NCBI GenBank assembly: GCA_013377005.1
Contig: JACABE010000010.1
Location: 1-55,945, forward strand
DNA length: 55,945 nucleotides
Source: Bacteroidota bacterium
Lineage (GTDB): Bacteria; Bacteroidota; Bacteroidia; Bacteroidales; JACABE01
Direction of reading: 5' to 3'
A program made the position numbers and the translations under genes. The notes below the pieces were generated by a model. It saw nothing but the letters and a program-made list of their open reading frames with translations. It ran no database searches and was not told the origin of the DNA. This document shows, piece after piece, positions 45,648 through 54,546 of the stretch (positions are counted from its first letter, which is position 1; the number at the start of each line of letters is the position of its first letter).

Positions 45648-47996
45648 ATGACTAATAAAACAAATACATATTTCTTTGTGAATATTAAGAATAAATATTT
45701 AAATAATATTTTGCTGTTTCATAAAACCATAATGAGCTTACTGTTTGTTTGTTTTAGTGCTAATTTATATTCTCAAACTACCGAAGAATATAGAAAAATA
45801 GCTGATGAGTCATATAGAAATGGAGATTATTATAGCGCAAGTATTTTTTACAAAACATTATTGAATAAAGATAGTAGTGATTTAGAGATTGCTTATCAAT
45901 ACGCCAATGCCAATAGGCTCTACAATAACTATATTGATGCTGAGTACTGGTATTCATATATTTTAGCTAAAGATAAACATGAAAAATATCCTTTGAGTGG
46001 ATTTTATCAGGCTGAGATGAATAAATATAATGGCAAATATGGACTTGCAATTCGTAACTATAAATATTTTTATAATAAAAATAAGGGAAAGAATGATTAT
46101 TATACACAAAAAGCATTTCAGGAAATAAGTTCCTGTAATTGGGCATCTGAAAAGATAAATGATACTGTTGCTGTAGAAATTACACACTTAGGCAAGAATG
46201 TGAATACTCCATATTCTGAATTTGGAGCTGTTCAATTGGGCGATTCTATGTTGGTTTACTCTTCGCTGAGGAAATTTGCTGTCAATGATTTTGAAAGTTT
46301 TTTACCTGATGTTTATTTATCAAAACTTTATTTCTCATGGATTTCTGTAGCCGGTTTTTCTTCTGGACGTGAGTTGAACGGCAAAATCAATAATGATGAA
46401 GTTCATACTGCCAATTTTTGTTTTGATTCTCAAAATTCTCGTGCTTACTTTACTAGATGTGGCATGAACGAAAATGCTGAAATGAATTGTGCCATATACA
46501 TGAGTGAACTAAAAGATGGAAAGTGGGAAAAGGCTTCAAAACTAAATAATAATATAAATTTGGATGGATATACATCCACACAGCCAACTATTACAAATAA
46601 TAATGGTAATGAGGTCCTTTATTTTTCAAGTAATCGTCCAGGAGGTTTTGGACAAACTGATATTTGGTATGCTATAAGTAATAATGGTGAATTTCAAAGG
46701 CCTGTTAATATAGGAAGTAATATTAATACTCCTGGCAATGAAATCTCTCCATTTTATGATACAAAATCAAAAAGCTTATATTTTAGTTCTGATTGGCATT
46801 TTGGGTTTGGTGGGTTTGATATTTTTCATTCTATTGGAGAACTCAATCAATGGACAATTCCTGAAAATTTAGGTTTCCCTATTAATACAACATACAATGA
46901 TATGTATTTTTCTGTAAACGAGACGTCTAATGAAGGTTATTTAACCTCAAACCGTAGGGGTTCATATTTTATTAAAGGAGAAACATGTTGCAATGATATT
47001 TATGCATATAAATTATTTGAAAAAAAACCAGTTGTTCAAACTACACCAATAGAAATAAAAAAAGATTCTATTACAATTGAAGAAAGTATAAAAAAATTAC
47101 TTCCACTTACTTTGTATTTTCATAATGATGAACCTACTCCGAATAATATGATAGTCAGTACTGACAAAAACTATAAACAAACGCTTGCTGATTATTATGC
47201 AATGAAAGATATTTATAAAACTGAATATTCAAAAGGTTTAAAAGGCATTGATTCACGAAAAGCTGTCAATGATATTGACTCTTTTTTTATCAATGAAGTC
47301 AGTAATGGGTTTAAGTCTTTAGAATTATTTGCAGGTTTATTGTTACGAGATTTGCAACGGGGAAATGAAATTCGTATTACAGTAAAAGGATTTGCGAGTC
47401 CATTAAACAATGACGAGTACAATATAAACCTTACTAAAAGGCGCATTGTAAGTTTACAAAACTATCTAAAAGAATACAATGGGGGAATTTTAGAATCTTA
47501 CATTGCTGATAGCTCTAATAATAAAGGAAAACTATTTGTTTACGAAGAACCTTTAGGGAAAAGTATGGCAAGCAAAACTGTGAGTGATAATCCAAATGAT
47601 CTTAGAAATTCGGTATATAGTATTGCAGCAGCAAAGGAACGAAAAATTCAAATATTGTATTATGATTATGCTTCAGTCAAAGTTGCTGATTCCACTCCAA
47701 AGCTTGGTTTTTTTTCAGATTCTATTAATTATGGTAAACTAAACAGGCTAACAGAGAATGCTTTTACACTTCGATTTAAAAACATAGGCAAATCTGCTTT
47801 TAGCATTAAGAATATTACTTCGGATTGTAATTGCTTTAAGTTTTACTTTGAAGAAACAGTCATAGCTCCTAACAAAGAAGGTGTATTTAGCTTACTAATA
47901 ATTCCCGATGATAATAAAGGCAAGCATAAACAAATACTCACACTCACTCTTTCTCCTTTTGATACCCAATATTACTTACCTATATATTACGAATAA
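45648..47996 (+). CDS. PorE-like periplasmic/outer-membrane anchor (TPR-PD40-OmpA-DUF1573)
   Basis: A 782-residue protein with an N-terminal signal region (about 1-43; hydrophobic IMSLLFVCFSANLYSQ preceded by a long basic part). Domains: TPR-like helices (about 45-140), a PD40/WD40-like propeller (about 245-455; repeats of YFSSNRPGGFGQTDIW type), an OmpA_C-like peptidoglycan-binding region (about 575-670; GFASPLNNDEYNINLTKRR) and a C-terminal DUF1573 domain (about 684-782; FKNIGKSAFSIKNITSDCNCFKF with a Cys-Asn-Cys). The first three are the PorE layout in type IX systems, which attaches cargo to the cell wall; DUF1573 at the end is extra as far as I know. It is 52 bases after the PorP/SprF gene. 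Confidence 0.8.
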   Translation: MTNKTNTYFFVNIKNKYLNNILLFHKTIMSLLFVCFSANLYSQTTEEYRKIADESYRNGDYYSASIFYKTLLNKDSSDLEIAYQYANANRLYNNYIDAEYWYSYILAKDKHEKYPLSGFYQAEMNKYNGKYGLAIRNYKYFYNKNKGKNDYYTQKAFQEISSCNWASEKINDTVAVEITHLGKNVNTPYSEFGAVQLGDSMLVYSSLRKFAVNDFESFLPDVYLSKLYFSWISVAGFSSGRELNGKINNDEVHTANFCFDSQNSRAYFTRCGMNENAEMNCAIYMSELKDGKWEKASKLNNNINLDGYTSTQPTITNNNGNEVLYFSSNRPGGFGQTDIWYAISNNGEFQRPVNIGSNINTPGNEISPFYDTKSKSLYFSSDWHFGFGGFDIFHSIGELNQWTIPENLGFPINTTYNDMYFSVNETSNEGYLTSNRRGSYFIKGETCCNDIYAYKLFEKKPVVQTTPIEIKKDSITIEESIKKLLPLTLYFHNDEPTPNNMIVSTDKNYKQTLADYYAMKDIYKTEYSKGLKGIDSRKAVNDIDSFFINEVSNGFKSLELFAGLLLRDLQRGNEIRITVKGFASPLNNDEYNINLTKRRIVSLQNYLKEYNGGILESYIADSSNNKGKLFVYEEPLGKSMASKTVSDNPNDLRNSVYSIAAAKERKIQILYYDYASVKVADSTPKLGFFSDSINYGKLNRLTENAFTLRFKNIGKSAFSIKNITSDCNCFKFYFEETVIAPNKEGVFSLLIIPDDNKGKHKQILTLTLSPFDTQYYLPIYYE

Positions 47997-48311
47997 GTTG
48001 CTAATCTTGTTAAAATGTAATAGAAAACAAGGCCTTTTTGAATAAGTTAAATTTTTTATCTTTGTGTAAATAAGTTTTCTTTATTAATAATGAAAATAAT
48101 TCATTATTAATAATTTATATATTCATCAAACAATAATTCGGGATTTTATAAGCATTATTGAGATTGTTTTATTGCATTTTATTATCTTATAGAGTAAATT
48201 AGGATAAACAAAAATGAAAACAAAAAACAAAACAAATACATTAAAAATACTTTGCATTTCAAATTTATTACTACATTTGCGACGTTAATTATATAAAATT
48301 CTAGAGCTAAA
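47997..48311. other. intergenic region before the PUR-domain gene
   Basis: About 315 bases with no gene. A short AAGGCCTTTTT site follows the PorE-like gene and a good promoter for the next gene lies at its right end. Confidence 0.5.
48251..48279 (+). promoter_or_regulatory. promoter of DUF3276 gene
   Basis: TTTG at 48251-48254, 17 bases, TACATTTG at 48272-48279, an excellent Bacteroidota promoter. The start codon is 33 bases downstream. Confidence 0.65.
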
Positions 48312-48653
48312 ATGGAAGAGTTTGAAAATAAAGATAGAGAAGAAATTTTCTCTAAATCAGTTAGAGCAGGTAAAAGAACTTATTTTTTTGATGTTAAAGA
48401 AACCCGTTCAGGCGAACAATATCTAACAATTACTGAAAGTAAAAAAAGATTTGATAATGAGCAAGGTAGATTTTATTTTGAAAAACATAAAATCTTTCTT
48501 TATAAAGAAGATTTTGAAAAATTTATCAATGGATTGAATGGAGTTACTCATTTTATAGAGACAGGAGAAAAACCTGCCGAAGAACCAGAAGAAACTTATA
48601 GGTCTGAATTTACAGATATTGATTTTGATAGTTTAGATACAAATAAAGATTAA
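48312..48653 (+). CDS. DUF3276 PUR-alpha-like nucleic-acid-binding protein
   Basis: A 113-residue acidic protein. The core (about 12-85; FSKSVRAGKRTYFFDVKETRSGEQYLTITESKKRF, split here as residues 13-47) is the bacterial PUR repeat, which folds like eukaryotic Pur-alpha and binds single-stranded DNA or RNA. The C-terminal tail is strongly acidic (EEPEETYRSEFTDIDFD). It is a Bacteroidota/Spirochaetes signature gene of unclear job, found in single copy. It has its own strong promoter and terminator and is followed by parA. Confidence 0.9.
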   Translation: MEEFENKDREEIFSKSVRAGKRTYFFDVKETRSGEQYLTITESKKRFDNEQGRFYFEKHKIFLYKEDFEKFINGLNGVTHFIETGEKPAEEPEETYRSEFTDIDFDSLDTNKD

Positions 48654-48677
48654 TGCATGCTTAACTTATTAAAAATA

Positions 48678-48706
48678 AAGCTGTTCTTTTGGACAGCTTT
48701 TTTGTT
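48678..48706 (+). terminator. terminator of DUF3276 gene
   Basis: AAGCTGT (48678-48684) pairs with ACAGCTT (48693-48699), followed by a T run to 48703, 25 bases after the stop. Confidence 0.75.
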
Positions 48707-48714
48707 ATAAACTT

Positions 48715-48749
48715 TTTGTTCTTACTTTTAATTATTAATCTTACTTTTG
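48715..48749 (+). promoter_or_regulatory. promoter of the parA operon
   Basis: TTTG at 48715-48718, 23 bases, TACTTTTG at 48742-48749; the start of parA is 72 bases after it. Confidence 0.5.
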
Positions 48750-48820
48750 TATGCTTAATTTTAAATTTATAGATTAACATTAAATTATCGTAAATATATC
48801 ATTATCAGATTATAATAAAA

Positions 48821-49612
48821 ATGGGAAAAGTAATTGCTATTGCAAACCAAAAAGGAGGGGTAGGCAAAACTACAACAGCTATAAATCTAGGTGCCAGCTT
48901 GGCAATACTTGAGAAAAAGACATTGTTAATAGATGCAGATCCACAAGCTAATGCAACTTCTGGTGTAGGCTTTGATCCACAAAACATTAAAACAAGCATC
49001 TACGAATGTATTATTGATGATATTGATCCTCATAGTATTGTGCTAAAAACATCAACACCGAATCTTGATTTGATACCTGCTCATATTGATTTAGTTGGTG
49101 CTGAAATTGAAATGATTAATCTGCCGAACCGCGAAAAAATGATGCGAAAAGTTCTTGCGAAAATTAAAGATGAATACGATTTTATTATTATTGATTGTTC
49201 GCCATCATTAGGTTTAGTTACGGTTAATTCTCTTACAGCTTCTGATTCAGTGATAGTTCCAGTTCAATGCGAATATTTTGCATTAGAAGGTTTGGGTAAG
49301 CTATTGAATACCATAAGAATCGTACAAACAAGACTAAATACTTCTCTGGAAATTGAAGGAATTTTACTTACGATGTATGATTCTAGATTAAGACTAGCTA
49401 AGCAGGTAGTTGAAGATGTTAGAGCACATTTTCAACACATGGTTTTTGATACTTTAATTTATAGAAATACCAAATTAGGGGAAGCCCCTAGTTTTGGAGA
49501 AACTATTATAATGCATGATGCTAATTGCTCAGGATCTGTTAACTATTTAAATCTTGCACGAGAAATTTTACAAAAAAATGATGTGTCAAAAATAAAACAA
49601 CAGGATAAATAA
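48821..49612 (+). CDS. parA: chromosome-partitioning ATPase ParA/Soj
   Basis: A 263-residue deviant Walker ATPase that moves the origin region with ParB. KGGVGKTTT is at 11-19 with signature Lys11 and Lys16; the Walker A' DADPQ (42-46) and DCSPSLG follow. Length fits chromosomal Soj rather than plasmid ParA with an N-terminal HTH. parB starts 12 bases after its stop, so they are co-transcribed. No parS motif (TGTTTCACGTGAAACA type) was seen in the window. Confidence 0.93.
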   Translation: MGKVIAIANQKGGVGKTTTAINLGASLAILEKKTLLIDADPQANATSGVGFDPQNIKTSIYECIIDDIDPHSIVLKTSTPNLDLIPAHIDLVGAEIEMINLPNREKMMRKVLAKIKDEYDFIIIDCSPSLGLVTVNSLTASDSVIVPVQCEYFALEGLGKLLNTIRIVQTRLNTSLEIEGILLTMYDSRLRLAKQVVEDVRAHFQHMVFDTLIYRNTKLGEAPSFGETIIMHDANCSGSVNYLNLAREILQKNDVSKIKQQDK

Positions 49613-49624
49613 TAATTACCTAAT

Positions 49625-50509
49625 ATGAACGTAAAAAAACAAGCACTTGGAAGAGGACTCAGCGCCTTACTGGCTATTCCTGAAAACGAAGATATTAATT
49701 TTAATGATAATGCCAGTACAGTTGTTGGTTCAATTGCTAGCATACCTGTTGACTCAATTGAGGCCAATCCATTTCAACCACGGACAGAATTTGAAGAACA
49801 AGCTTTAAATGAGCTCTCTATTTCGATCAAGCATCAAGGAATAATTCAACCAATTACTGTTAGGAAAATAGGACATGAAAAATATCAGCTTATCTCTGGA
49901 GAAAGAAGGTTAAGAGCCTCTAAATTAGCTGGATTGGAAGAAATTCCGGCATATATTCGAATTGCGACTGATTCGCAGATGTTGGAAATGGCTTTGGTTG
50001 AAAATATTCAACGTGAAAATCTTAATGCAATTGAAGTTGCCCTTTCTTACCAAGCGTTAATAGATGAGTGCAAGCTTACTCAGGAACAAATGAGCGAAAA
50101 AGTCGGCAAAAATCGAACTACTATTACTAATTATCTACGATTGCTTAAACTTCCAGCCGAAGTTCAGCTTGATATCCATGATGATAAAATCAGTATGGGA
50201 CATGCACGTGCTTTAATAACATTGGATAATATTGATCAACAATTGGTTATTACTAAACAGATTGTAGAAAAAGGATTATCTGTGAGAGAAGTTGAAAAAA
50301 TGGTTCGGGCAATAAATAATCCCGAAAAGAAAAAAGTTAAGAACTCAGCTAATGCTTTGCCCGAAAATTATAATTTAGCTAAAAATGTACTTAAACATCG
50401 CCTTTCTTCAAAAATAGAAATAAAAAGAAACAATAGAGGTCGGGGAAATATCGTTATCTCTTTTATATCTGACAAAGATTTTGATAGAATTCTCGATTTA
50501 TTAAAATAG
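49625..50509 (+). CDS. parB: chromosome-partitioning protein ParB/Spo0J
   Basis: A 294-residue CTP-dependent DNA clamp that loads at parS. The N-terminal nuclease-like domain shows PNPFQPRTEF-type box I (NPFQPRTEF at about 48-56), GERRLRASKLAG (about 98-109; box II) and LVENIQRENLN; then the central HTH (about 146-180; MSEKVGKNRTTITNYLRLLKLP) and a dimer-forming tail ending in ISDKDFDRILDLLK. The Arg of GERR and the box II motif needed for CTP binding are present. It lies 12 bases after parA and 31 before the DUF5683 gene. Confidence 0.94.
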   Translation: MNVKKQALGRGLSALLAIPENEDINFNDNASTVVGSIASIPVDSIEANPFQPRTEFEEQALNELSISIKHQGIIQPITVRKIGHEKYQLISGERRLRASKLAGLEEIPAYIRIATDSQMLEMALVENIQRENLNAIEVALSYQALIDECKLTQEQMSEKVGKNRTTITNYLRLLKLPAEVQLDIHDDKISMGHARALITLDNIDQQLVITKQIVEKGLSVREVEKMVRAINNPEKKKVKNSANALPENYNLAKNVLKHRLSSKIEIKRNNRGRGNIVISFISDKDFDRILDLLK

Positions 50510-50540
50510 CAATTTAAATATTAGTTTTATAAATAGAAAG

Positions 50541-51137
50541 TTGTATATGCAATATATAAAAATTACAGAATTGAAGTTACATTTTGTTTCTGGAATTTTG
50601 CTATTTGCATTTATTCTAATTTTAGCAATCCCTCAGAATGCTATTTCTCAGAATTATACAGATAGTATTAAAGTAAAAACCCATTCTCCTCGTAAAGCCT
50701 CAATTTATTCTGCATTATTACCGGGTATGGGGCAAGTATATAATCACCAATATTGGAAAGTACCTGTATTATATGCAGGAATAGCTACTTTGACTTATTT
50801 TTTTATTTTTAATACAAATAAATATAACAATTACAAAGATGAATATTTAGCACGTATTAATAATGATTCCATCGGTTTAAACGCTGGTTATTCATTATAT
50901 TCAGATAATACCATTCTTTTACTTAAAAACTACTATCAAAGAAATCTTGAATTCACCTATATTGTAGCAGGTTTGGTTTATCTGTTAAATATTATTGATG
51001 CAAGTGTGTATGCGCATTTATTTACATTTGACGTGGGTAATGATTTGTCGTTACGTATTGATCCTATGTTAAATAATAATTTTTTACGATCAGGAAGTCC
51101 TCCTTCTGCCGGATTAAAGTTAACACTCCGATTTTGA
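50541..51137 (+). CDS. DUF5683 domain protein
   Basis: A 198-residue membrane protein. A signal or anchor helix is at about 14-33, ending ISQN. The DUF5683 block follows (about 50-198), with SALLPGMGQVYNHQYWKVPVLYAG at 54-77, a helix at 78-92 and another near 130-148. Its conserved opening, PGxGQxYNxxYWK, is diagnostic. The function is unknown. It is always or often found in the parA-parB-dapB-lepB cluster in Bacteroidota, as here, with no gap from parB beyond 31 bases. The start is taken at ATG 50541; the later Met is possible. Confidence 0.8.
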   Translation: MYMQYIKITELKLHFVSGILLFAFILILAIPQNAISQNYTDSIKVKTHSPRKASIYSALLPGMGQVYNHQYWKVPVLYAGIATLTYFFIFNTNKYNNYKDEYLARINNDSIGLNAGYSLYSDNTILLLKNYYQRNLEFTYIVAGLVYLLNIIDASVYAHLFTFDVGNDLSLRIDPMLNNNFLRSGSPPSAGLKLTLRF

Positions 51138-51281
51138 AATTAAAAAACATCATTTGAAGTCTCGTCTACAATAATATTATAAGAGATAAATTCGTCAAGA
51201 GTATTTTTATTTGTAAAAAAAAGTATTTTTTTTTTGATTTAAAATATATAAATACAGGGAATTAGCAATATAGATTAATAT

Positions 51282-51995
51282 ATGAAAATAGCACTCCTCG
51301 GATATGGAAAAATGGGCAAAGAAATTGAAAAAATTGCCCTTGAACGCAATCACGAAATATTAATGAAAATAGATTCATTTGATGATTGGAATGAGCATAT
51401 CTACGATTTTCTGAAAGCTGATGTTGCCATAGAGTTTAGCACACCAACAACCGTTTTAGATAATATTCTAAAGGCATTTGCAGCCAACGTGCCTATTGTT
51501 GTGGGAACAACAGGCTGGTACGATCAATTAGATACTATTAGAGATTTATGTATTGAAAAACAGCAATGTTTATTTTATGCAAGCAATTTCAGCTTAGGTG
51601 TTAATGTGTTTTTTGAAATTAATAAGAAATTGGCTCAATTAATGAATACGCATCCCGATTATGAAGTATTTATTGAAGAAGTTCATCATACCCAAAAAAT
51701 GGATTCCCCCAGCGGAACAGCCATTACACTTGCAAATGACATCATAAGCAATCTGAAACGCAAAGAAATCTGGAAAAATGAAATGACTGAAAATGCAGAA
51801 AATCTGGATATAAAATCAATCAGAGAATCAAATGTTCCGGGCACTCATACCGTTTCTTACCAATCAGCAAACGATACGATTGAAATTAAGCATATAGCTA
51901 ATAATCGGGTAGGTTTTGCATTGGGTGCAATATTAGCAGCCGAATTTATTGCAGGCAAAAAAGGCATTTACGAAATGAAAGACTTACTCTTTTAA
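51282..51995 (+). CDS. dapB: 4-hydroxy-tetrahydrodipicolinate reductase
   Basis: Reduces the product of DapA on the lysine/diaminopimelate pathway, which supplies peptidoglycan. The 237 residues contain a dinucleotide-binding start (LLGYGKMG at 5-12), VGTTGW at 74-79, the catalytic His pair and Lys in EEVHHTQKMDSPSGTA (H135/H136, K139) and SGTA for substrate phosphate-like binding. It is at the short end for the family, as in other Bacteroidota. It belongs to the rightward cluster between DUF5683 and lepB, 144 and 72 bases away. Confidence 0.93.
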   Translation: MKIALLGYGKMGKEIEKIALERNHEILMKIDSFDDWNEHIYDFLKADVAIEFSTPTTVLDNILKAFAANVPIVVGTTGWYDQLDTIRDLCIEKQQCLFYASNFSLGVNVFFEINKKLAQLMNTHPDYEVFIEEVHHTQKMDSPSGTAITLANDIISNLKRKEIWKNEMTENAENLDIKSIRESNVPGTHTVSYQSANDTIEIKHIANNRVGFALGAILAAEFIAGKKGIYEMKDLLF

Positions 51996-52067
51996 CATTT
52001 TTTAAAGTAATAAATTTTTATCAATCACCGTTTTATAGGACTTTTGTAGAAACAAATACATTTATAT

Positions 52068-53597
52068 ATGAGCATTTTCGCAATTTTGACTGTTCTTTTT
52101 TTCATACTCACTGTTATAGGGTTATGGAAATTATTTGAAAAAGCCGGAACTCCGGGTTGGGTAGTTTTAGTACCTTTTTATAATTTTTATATTTGGCTAC
52201 AAATCATAAAGAAACCATTGTGGTGGTATATTTTTATAATCATTCCATTTATCAATGTATTTACCATTATGTTGATGATAGTAGAACTGGTAAAATGTTT
52301 TAGAAAATTTGGATTGGGCGAACAAGCTGTTAGTGTATTGTTTCCATTTATTTATCTTCCTTATATTGGATTTAATAAGAATGATGAATATCTACATCCC
52401 GATAAATGGCCTGTAATAAAGAAATCTGTAACCCGCGAATGGGCTGATGCTATAATATTTGCAGTAATTGCTGCTACTATTATCCGTACATTTTTTATTG
52501 AAGCTTATACTATTCCTACATCATCAATGGAAAAGTCTTTATTAGTTGGCGATTTTTTGTTTGTTAGCAAAATAAGTTATGGTCCCAAAATTCCTAATAC
52601 ACCTATTGCCTTTCCATTTGCTCATCATACATTGCCTTTAACTCAAAGTGTAAAATCGTATTTGGAGTGGATTAAATTACCCTATTATCGTTTTCCAGGT
52701 TTTACAAAAATCGAAAACAATGATGTAGTAGTTTTTAACTATCCTGAAGGAGATACTGTTTCTACAGTTTTTCAGAGCAATAGAAGTTATTATTCTTTAA
52801 TTAAAGAAGTTGGTAGAGAAAGAGTTTGGAATGATAAAGCAAATTTTGGAGACATTATTGCCCGTCCTGTTGATAAACGCGAAAACTTTATTAAGCGTTG
52901 CATTGGAATTTCTGGTGATAGCATTCAAATTATTGACAGACAAGTTTATGTTAATGGTAAAAAAGCAGAAAATCCAAAAGATTATCAGTTTAATTACGAA
53001 ATAGTTACCAATGGTACACCTATTTATCAAAAGCAATTTCGTGATTTAGGAATATCAAATGAAGACGTTGATAATATGAATAAGTACTATTCCATGAGTC
53101 AACAAAATATAATACCACTTACCGAAGAGAATGTGGCAAAATTAAAAAAACTCTCCAATGTTATTGATGTAAAACCTATTATTTCACCAAAAGGATCTTC
53201 AAATATGGATTTATTTCCATTTGATTCAGCTTATCATTTCAGTTTAGATAATTATGGTCCAATTTATATTCCAAAAGCTGGAGTTACGATTGATATTAAC
53301 ATGTCTAATATTTCTTTATATAGAAGATTAATTACAACTTATGAAGGTAATATTTTAGAGATTAAAGACAATAAAATTTTTATCAATCGAACAGAAAGTA
53401 AAACTTATACATTTAAAATGAACTACTATTGGATGCAGGGTGACAATCGCCATAATTCAGCAGATTCCCGTTATTGGGGGTTCGTGCCCGAAGACCACGT
53501 TGTTGGAAAAGCTTCTTTTGTTTGGTTATCGTTAGATAAAGATGAAAGTTTTTTGAAGAAAATCAGATGGAGTAAATTATTCAGATTTATTAAATAA
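52068..53597 (+). CDS. lepB: signal peptidase I with N-terminal membrane extension
   Basis: Cleaves signal peptides of exported proteins at the inner membrane. The 509 residues are much longer than typical LepB. Residues 1-105 form a DUF5684-like membrane module (GTPGWVVLVPFYNFYIWLQ, helices near 3-20, 29-47, 52-74, 85-101). The peptidase part starts with a helix at 126-144 and has the catalytic Ser153 (PTSSMEKSL) and Lys276 (NFIKRCIGISGD), then the box GDNRHNSADSRYWG near 447-460. An insertion of over 100 residues separates Lys276 from that box. It follows dapB by 72 bases. Confidence 0.9.
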   Translation: MSIFAILTVLFFILTVIGLWKLFEKAGTPGWVVLVPFYNFYIWLQIIKKPLWWYIFIIIPFINVFTIMLMIVELVKCFRKFGLGEQAVSVLFPFIYLPYIGFNKNDEYLHPDKWPVIKKSVTREWADAIIFAVIAATIIRTFFIEAYTIPTSSMEKSLLVGDFLFVSKISYGPKIPNTPIAFPFAHHTLPLTQSVKSYLEWIKLPYYRFPGFTKIENNDVVVFNYPEGDTVSTVFQSNRSYYSLIKEVGRERVWNDKANFGDIIARPVDKRENFIKRCIGISGDSIQIIDRQVYVNGKKAENPKDYQFNYEIVTNGTPIYQKQFRDLGISNEDVDNMNKYYSMSQQNIIPLTEENVAKLKKLSNVIDVKPIISPKGSSNMDLFPFDSAYHFSLDNYGPIYIPKAGVTIDINMSNISLYRRLITTYEGNILEIKDNKIFINRTESKTYTFKMNYYWMQGDNRHNSADSRYWGFVPEDHVVGKASFVWLSLDKDESFLKKIRWSKLFRFIK

Positions 53598-53658
53598 ACT
53601 AAAGTCTGAATACAAAAGAATAAATACGAATATTTAATATTTTATAAAACAAAATAGA

Positions 53659-54096
53659 ATGAAAAAAGCAGAAATACATACAGCAAAAGGTGTAATGAAA
53701 GTGAACTTTTTTGATGAAGATGCACCTAAAACCGTTGAGAATTTTATTAAACTTTCAACTGAAGGTTTTTACGATGGCCTTAAATTTCATAGAGTTATTC
53801 CTGATTTTGTAATTCAAGGTGGTTGTCCTAATGGTAATGGAATGGGAGGTCCAGGCTATACTATTAATTGCGAATTAACAGGAAATAATCAATACCATGA
53901 TAAAGGTGTACTTTCAATGGCTCATGCAGGAAGAAATACTGGAGGTTCACAGTTTTTTATTTGCCACAATCGTCAGAATACACAACATTTAGACCGACAA
54001 CATACTGTTTTTGGTAAAGTTTATGAAGGTTTAGAAGTAATTGATCTTATTCGTCAAGGTGATAAAATTGAAAAAATTGTGATTATTGAGGAATAA
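53659..54096 (+). CDS. cyclophilin-type peptidyl-prolyl isomerase
   Basis: A cytosolic 145-residue prolyl isomerase, a minimal cyclophilin with no signal peptide. Catalytic Arg is in [14 protein letters not shown] (R45 by count), with the hydrophobic-pocket GGSQFFICH near 97-105 and [11 protein letters not shown] near the end. It follows lepB by 61 bases on the same strand and may be expressed with it. A strong terminator follows. Gene names for this short form vary (ppiB is closest). Confidence 0.92.
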   Translation: MKKAEIHTAKGVMKVNFFDEDAPKTVENFIKLSTEGFYDGLKFHRVIPDFVIQGGCPNGNGMGGPGYTINCELTGNNQYHDKGVLSMAHAGRNTGGSQFFICHNRQNTQHLDRQHTVFGKVYEGLEVIDLIRQGDKIEKIVIIEE

Positions 54097-54117
54097 ATCT
54101 TAAAATATTTAATGATG

Positions 54118-54152
54118 AAAGCCTGCAAAATAGAAATTTGCAGGCTTTTTAT
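54118..54152 (+). terminator. terminator of cyclophilin gene
   Basis: A 12-bp perfect stem (AAAGCCTGCAAA, 54118-54129, with 54137-54148), a 7-base loop and a T run. Confidence 0.85.
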
Positions 54153-54291
54153 TTTATATTTTGTAATTTAATTTAATGAGGCTAGTTTAATAAATTATTT
54201 GGTCTTTTAATTATTTGATATAGTAATGATTATACGAAGATTTAAAAGTATAACTTCATTTCAATTTTTTTCTCAATAAAAGAAAAAAAAG

Positions 54292-54322
54292 TTTGGTAGT
54301 TTGTAAAAAAGTATTACTTTTG
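54292..54322 (+). promoter_or_regulatory. promoter of tRNA-Asp
   Basis: TTTG at 54292-54295, exactly 19 bases, TACTTTTG at 54315-54322. Both boxes match the Bacteroidota consensus and spacing. The leader to the tRNA is about 27 bases. Confidence 0.7.
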
Positions 54323-54355
54323 CATTACCAATTACGGTAGTAATACCGAGGAACT

Positions 54356-54429
54356 GGTTCGGTAGTTCAGTTGGTTAGAATACGTGCCTGTCACGCACGG
54401 GGTCGCGGGTTCGAGTCCCGTCCGGACCG
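54356..54429 (+). tRNA. tRNA-Asp (GTC)
   Basis: Seventy-four bases fold as a tRNA: acceptor stem GGTTCGG/CCGGACC, D arm, anticodon stem CGTGC/GCACG around CTGTCAC (anticodon GTC), and T arm GCGGG/CCCGT around TTCGAGT. The discriminator base is G, as for Asp. CCA is not encoded. Confidence 0.95.
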
Positions 54430-54441
54430 CTTAATTAAAAT

Positions 54442-54478
54442 AAAAGTCCTGTAAATCAAAAGTTTACGGGACTTTTTG
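54442..54478 (+). terminator. terminator of tRNA-Asp
   Basis: AAAAGTCCTGTAAA pairs with TTTACGGGACTTTT with one T-G pair, followed by TTTTTG. Beyond it, GGGGAC occurs twice 12 bases apart (about 54487-54507). Confidence 0.8.
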
Positions 54479-54546
54479 TTTAGAGGGGGACGTTATAGGG
54501 GACATTTTGTGTTGATAAAAATTGGAACAAGAAAAATAACTTTAAA

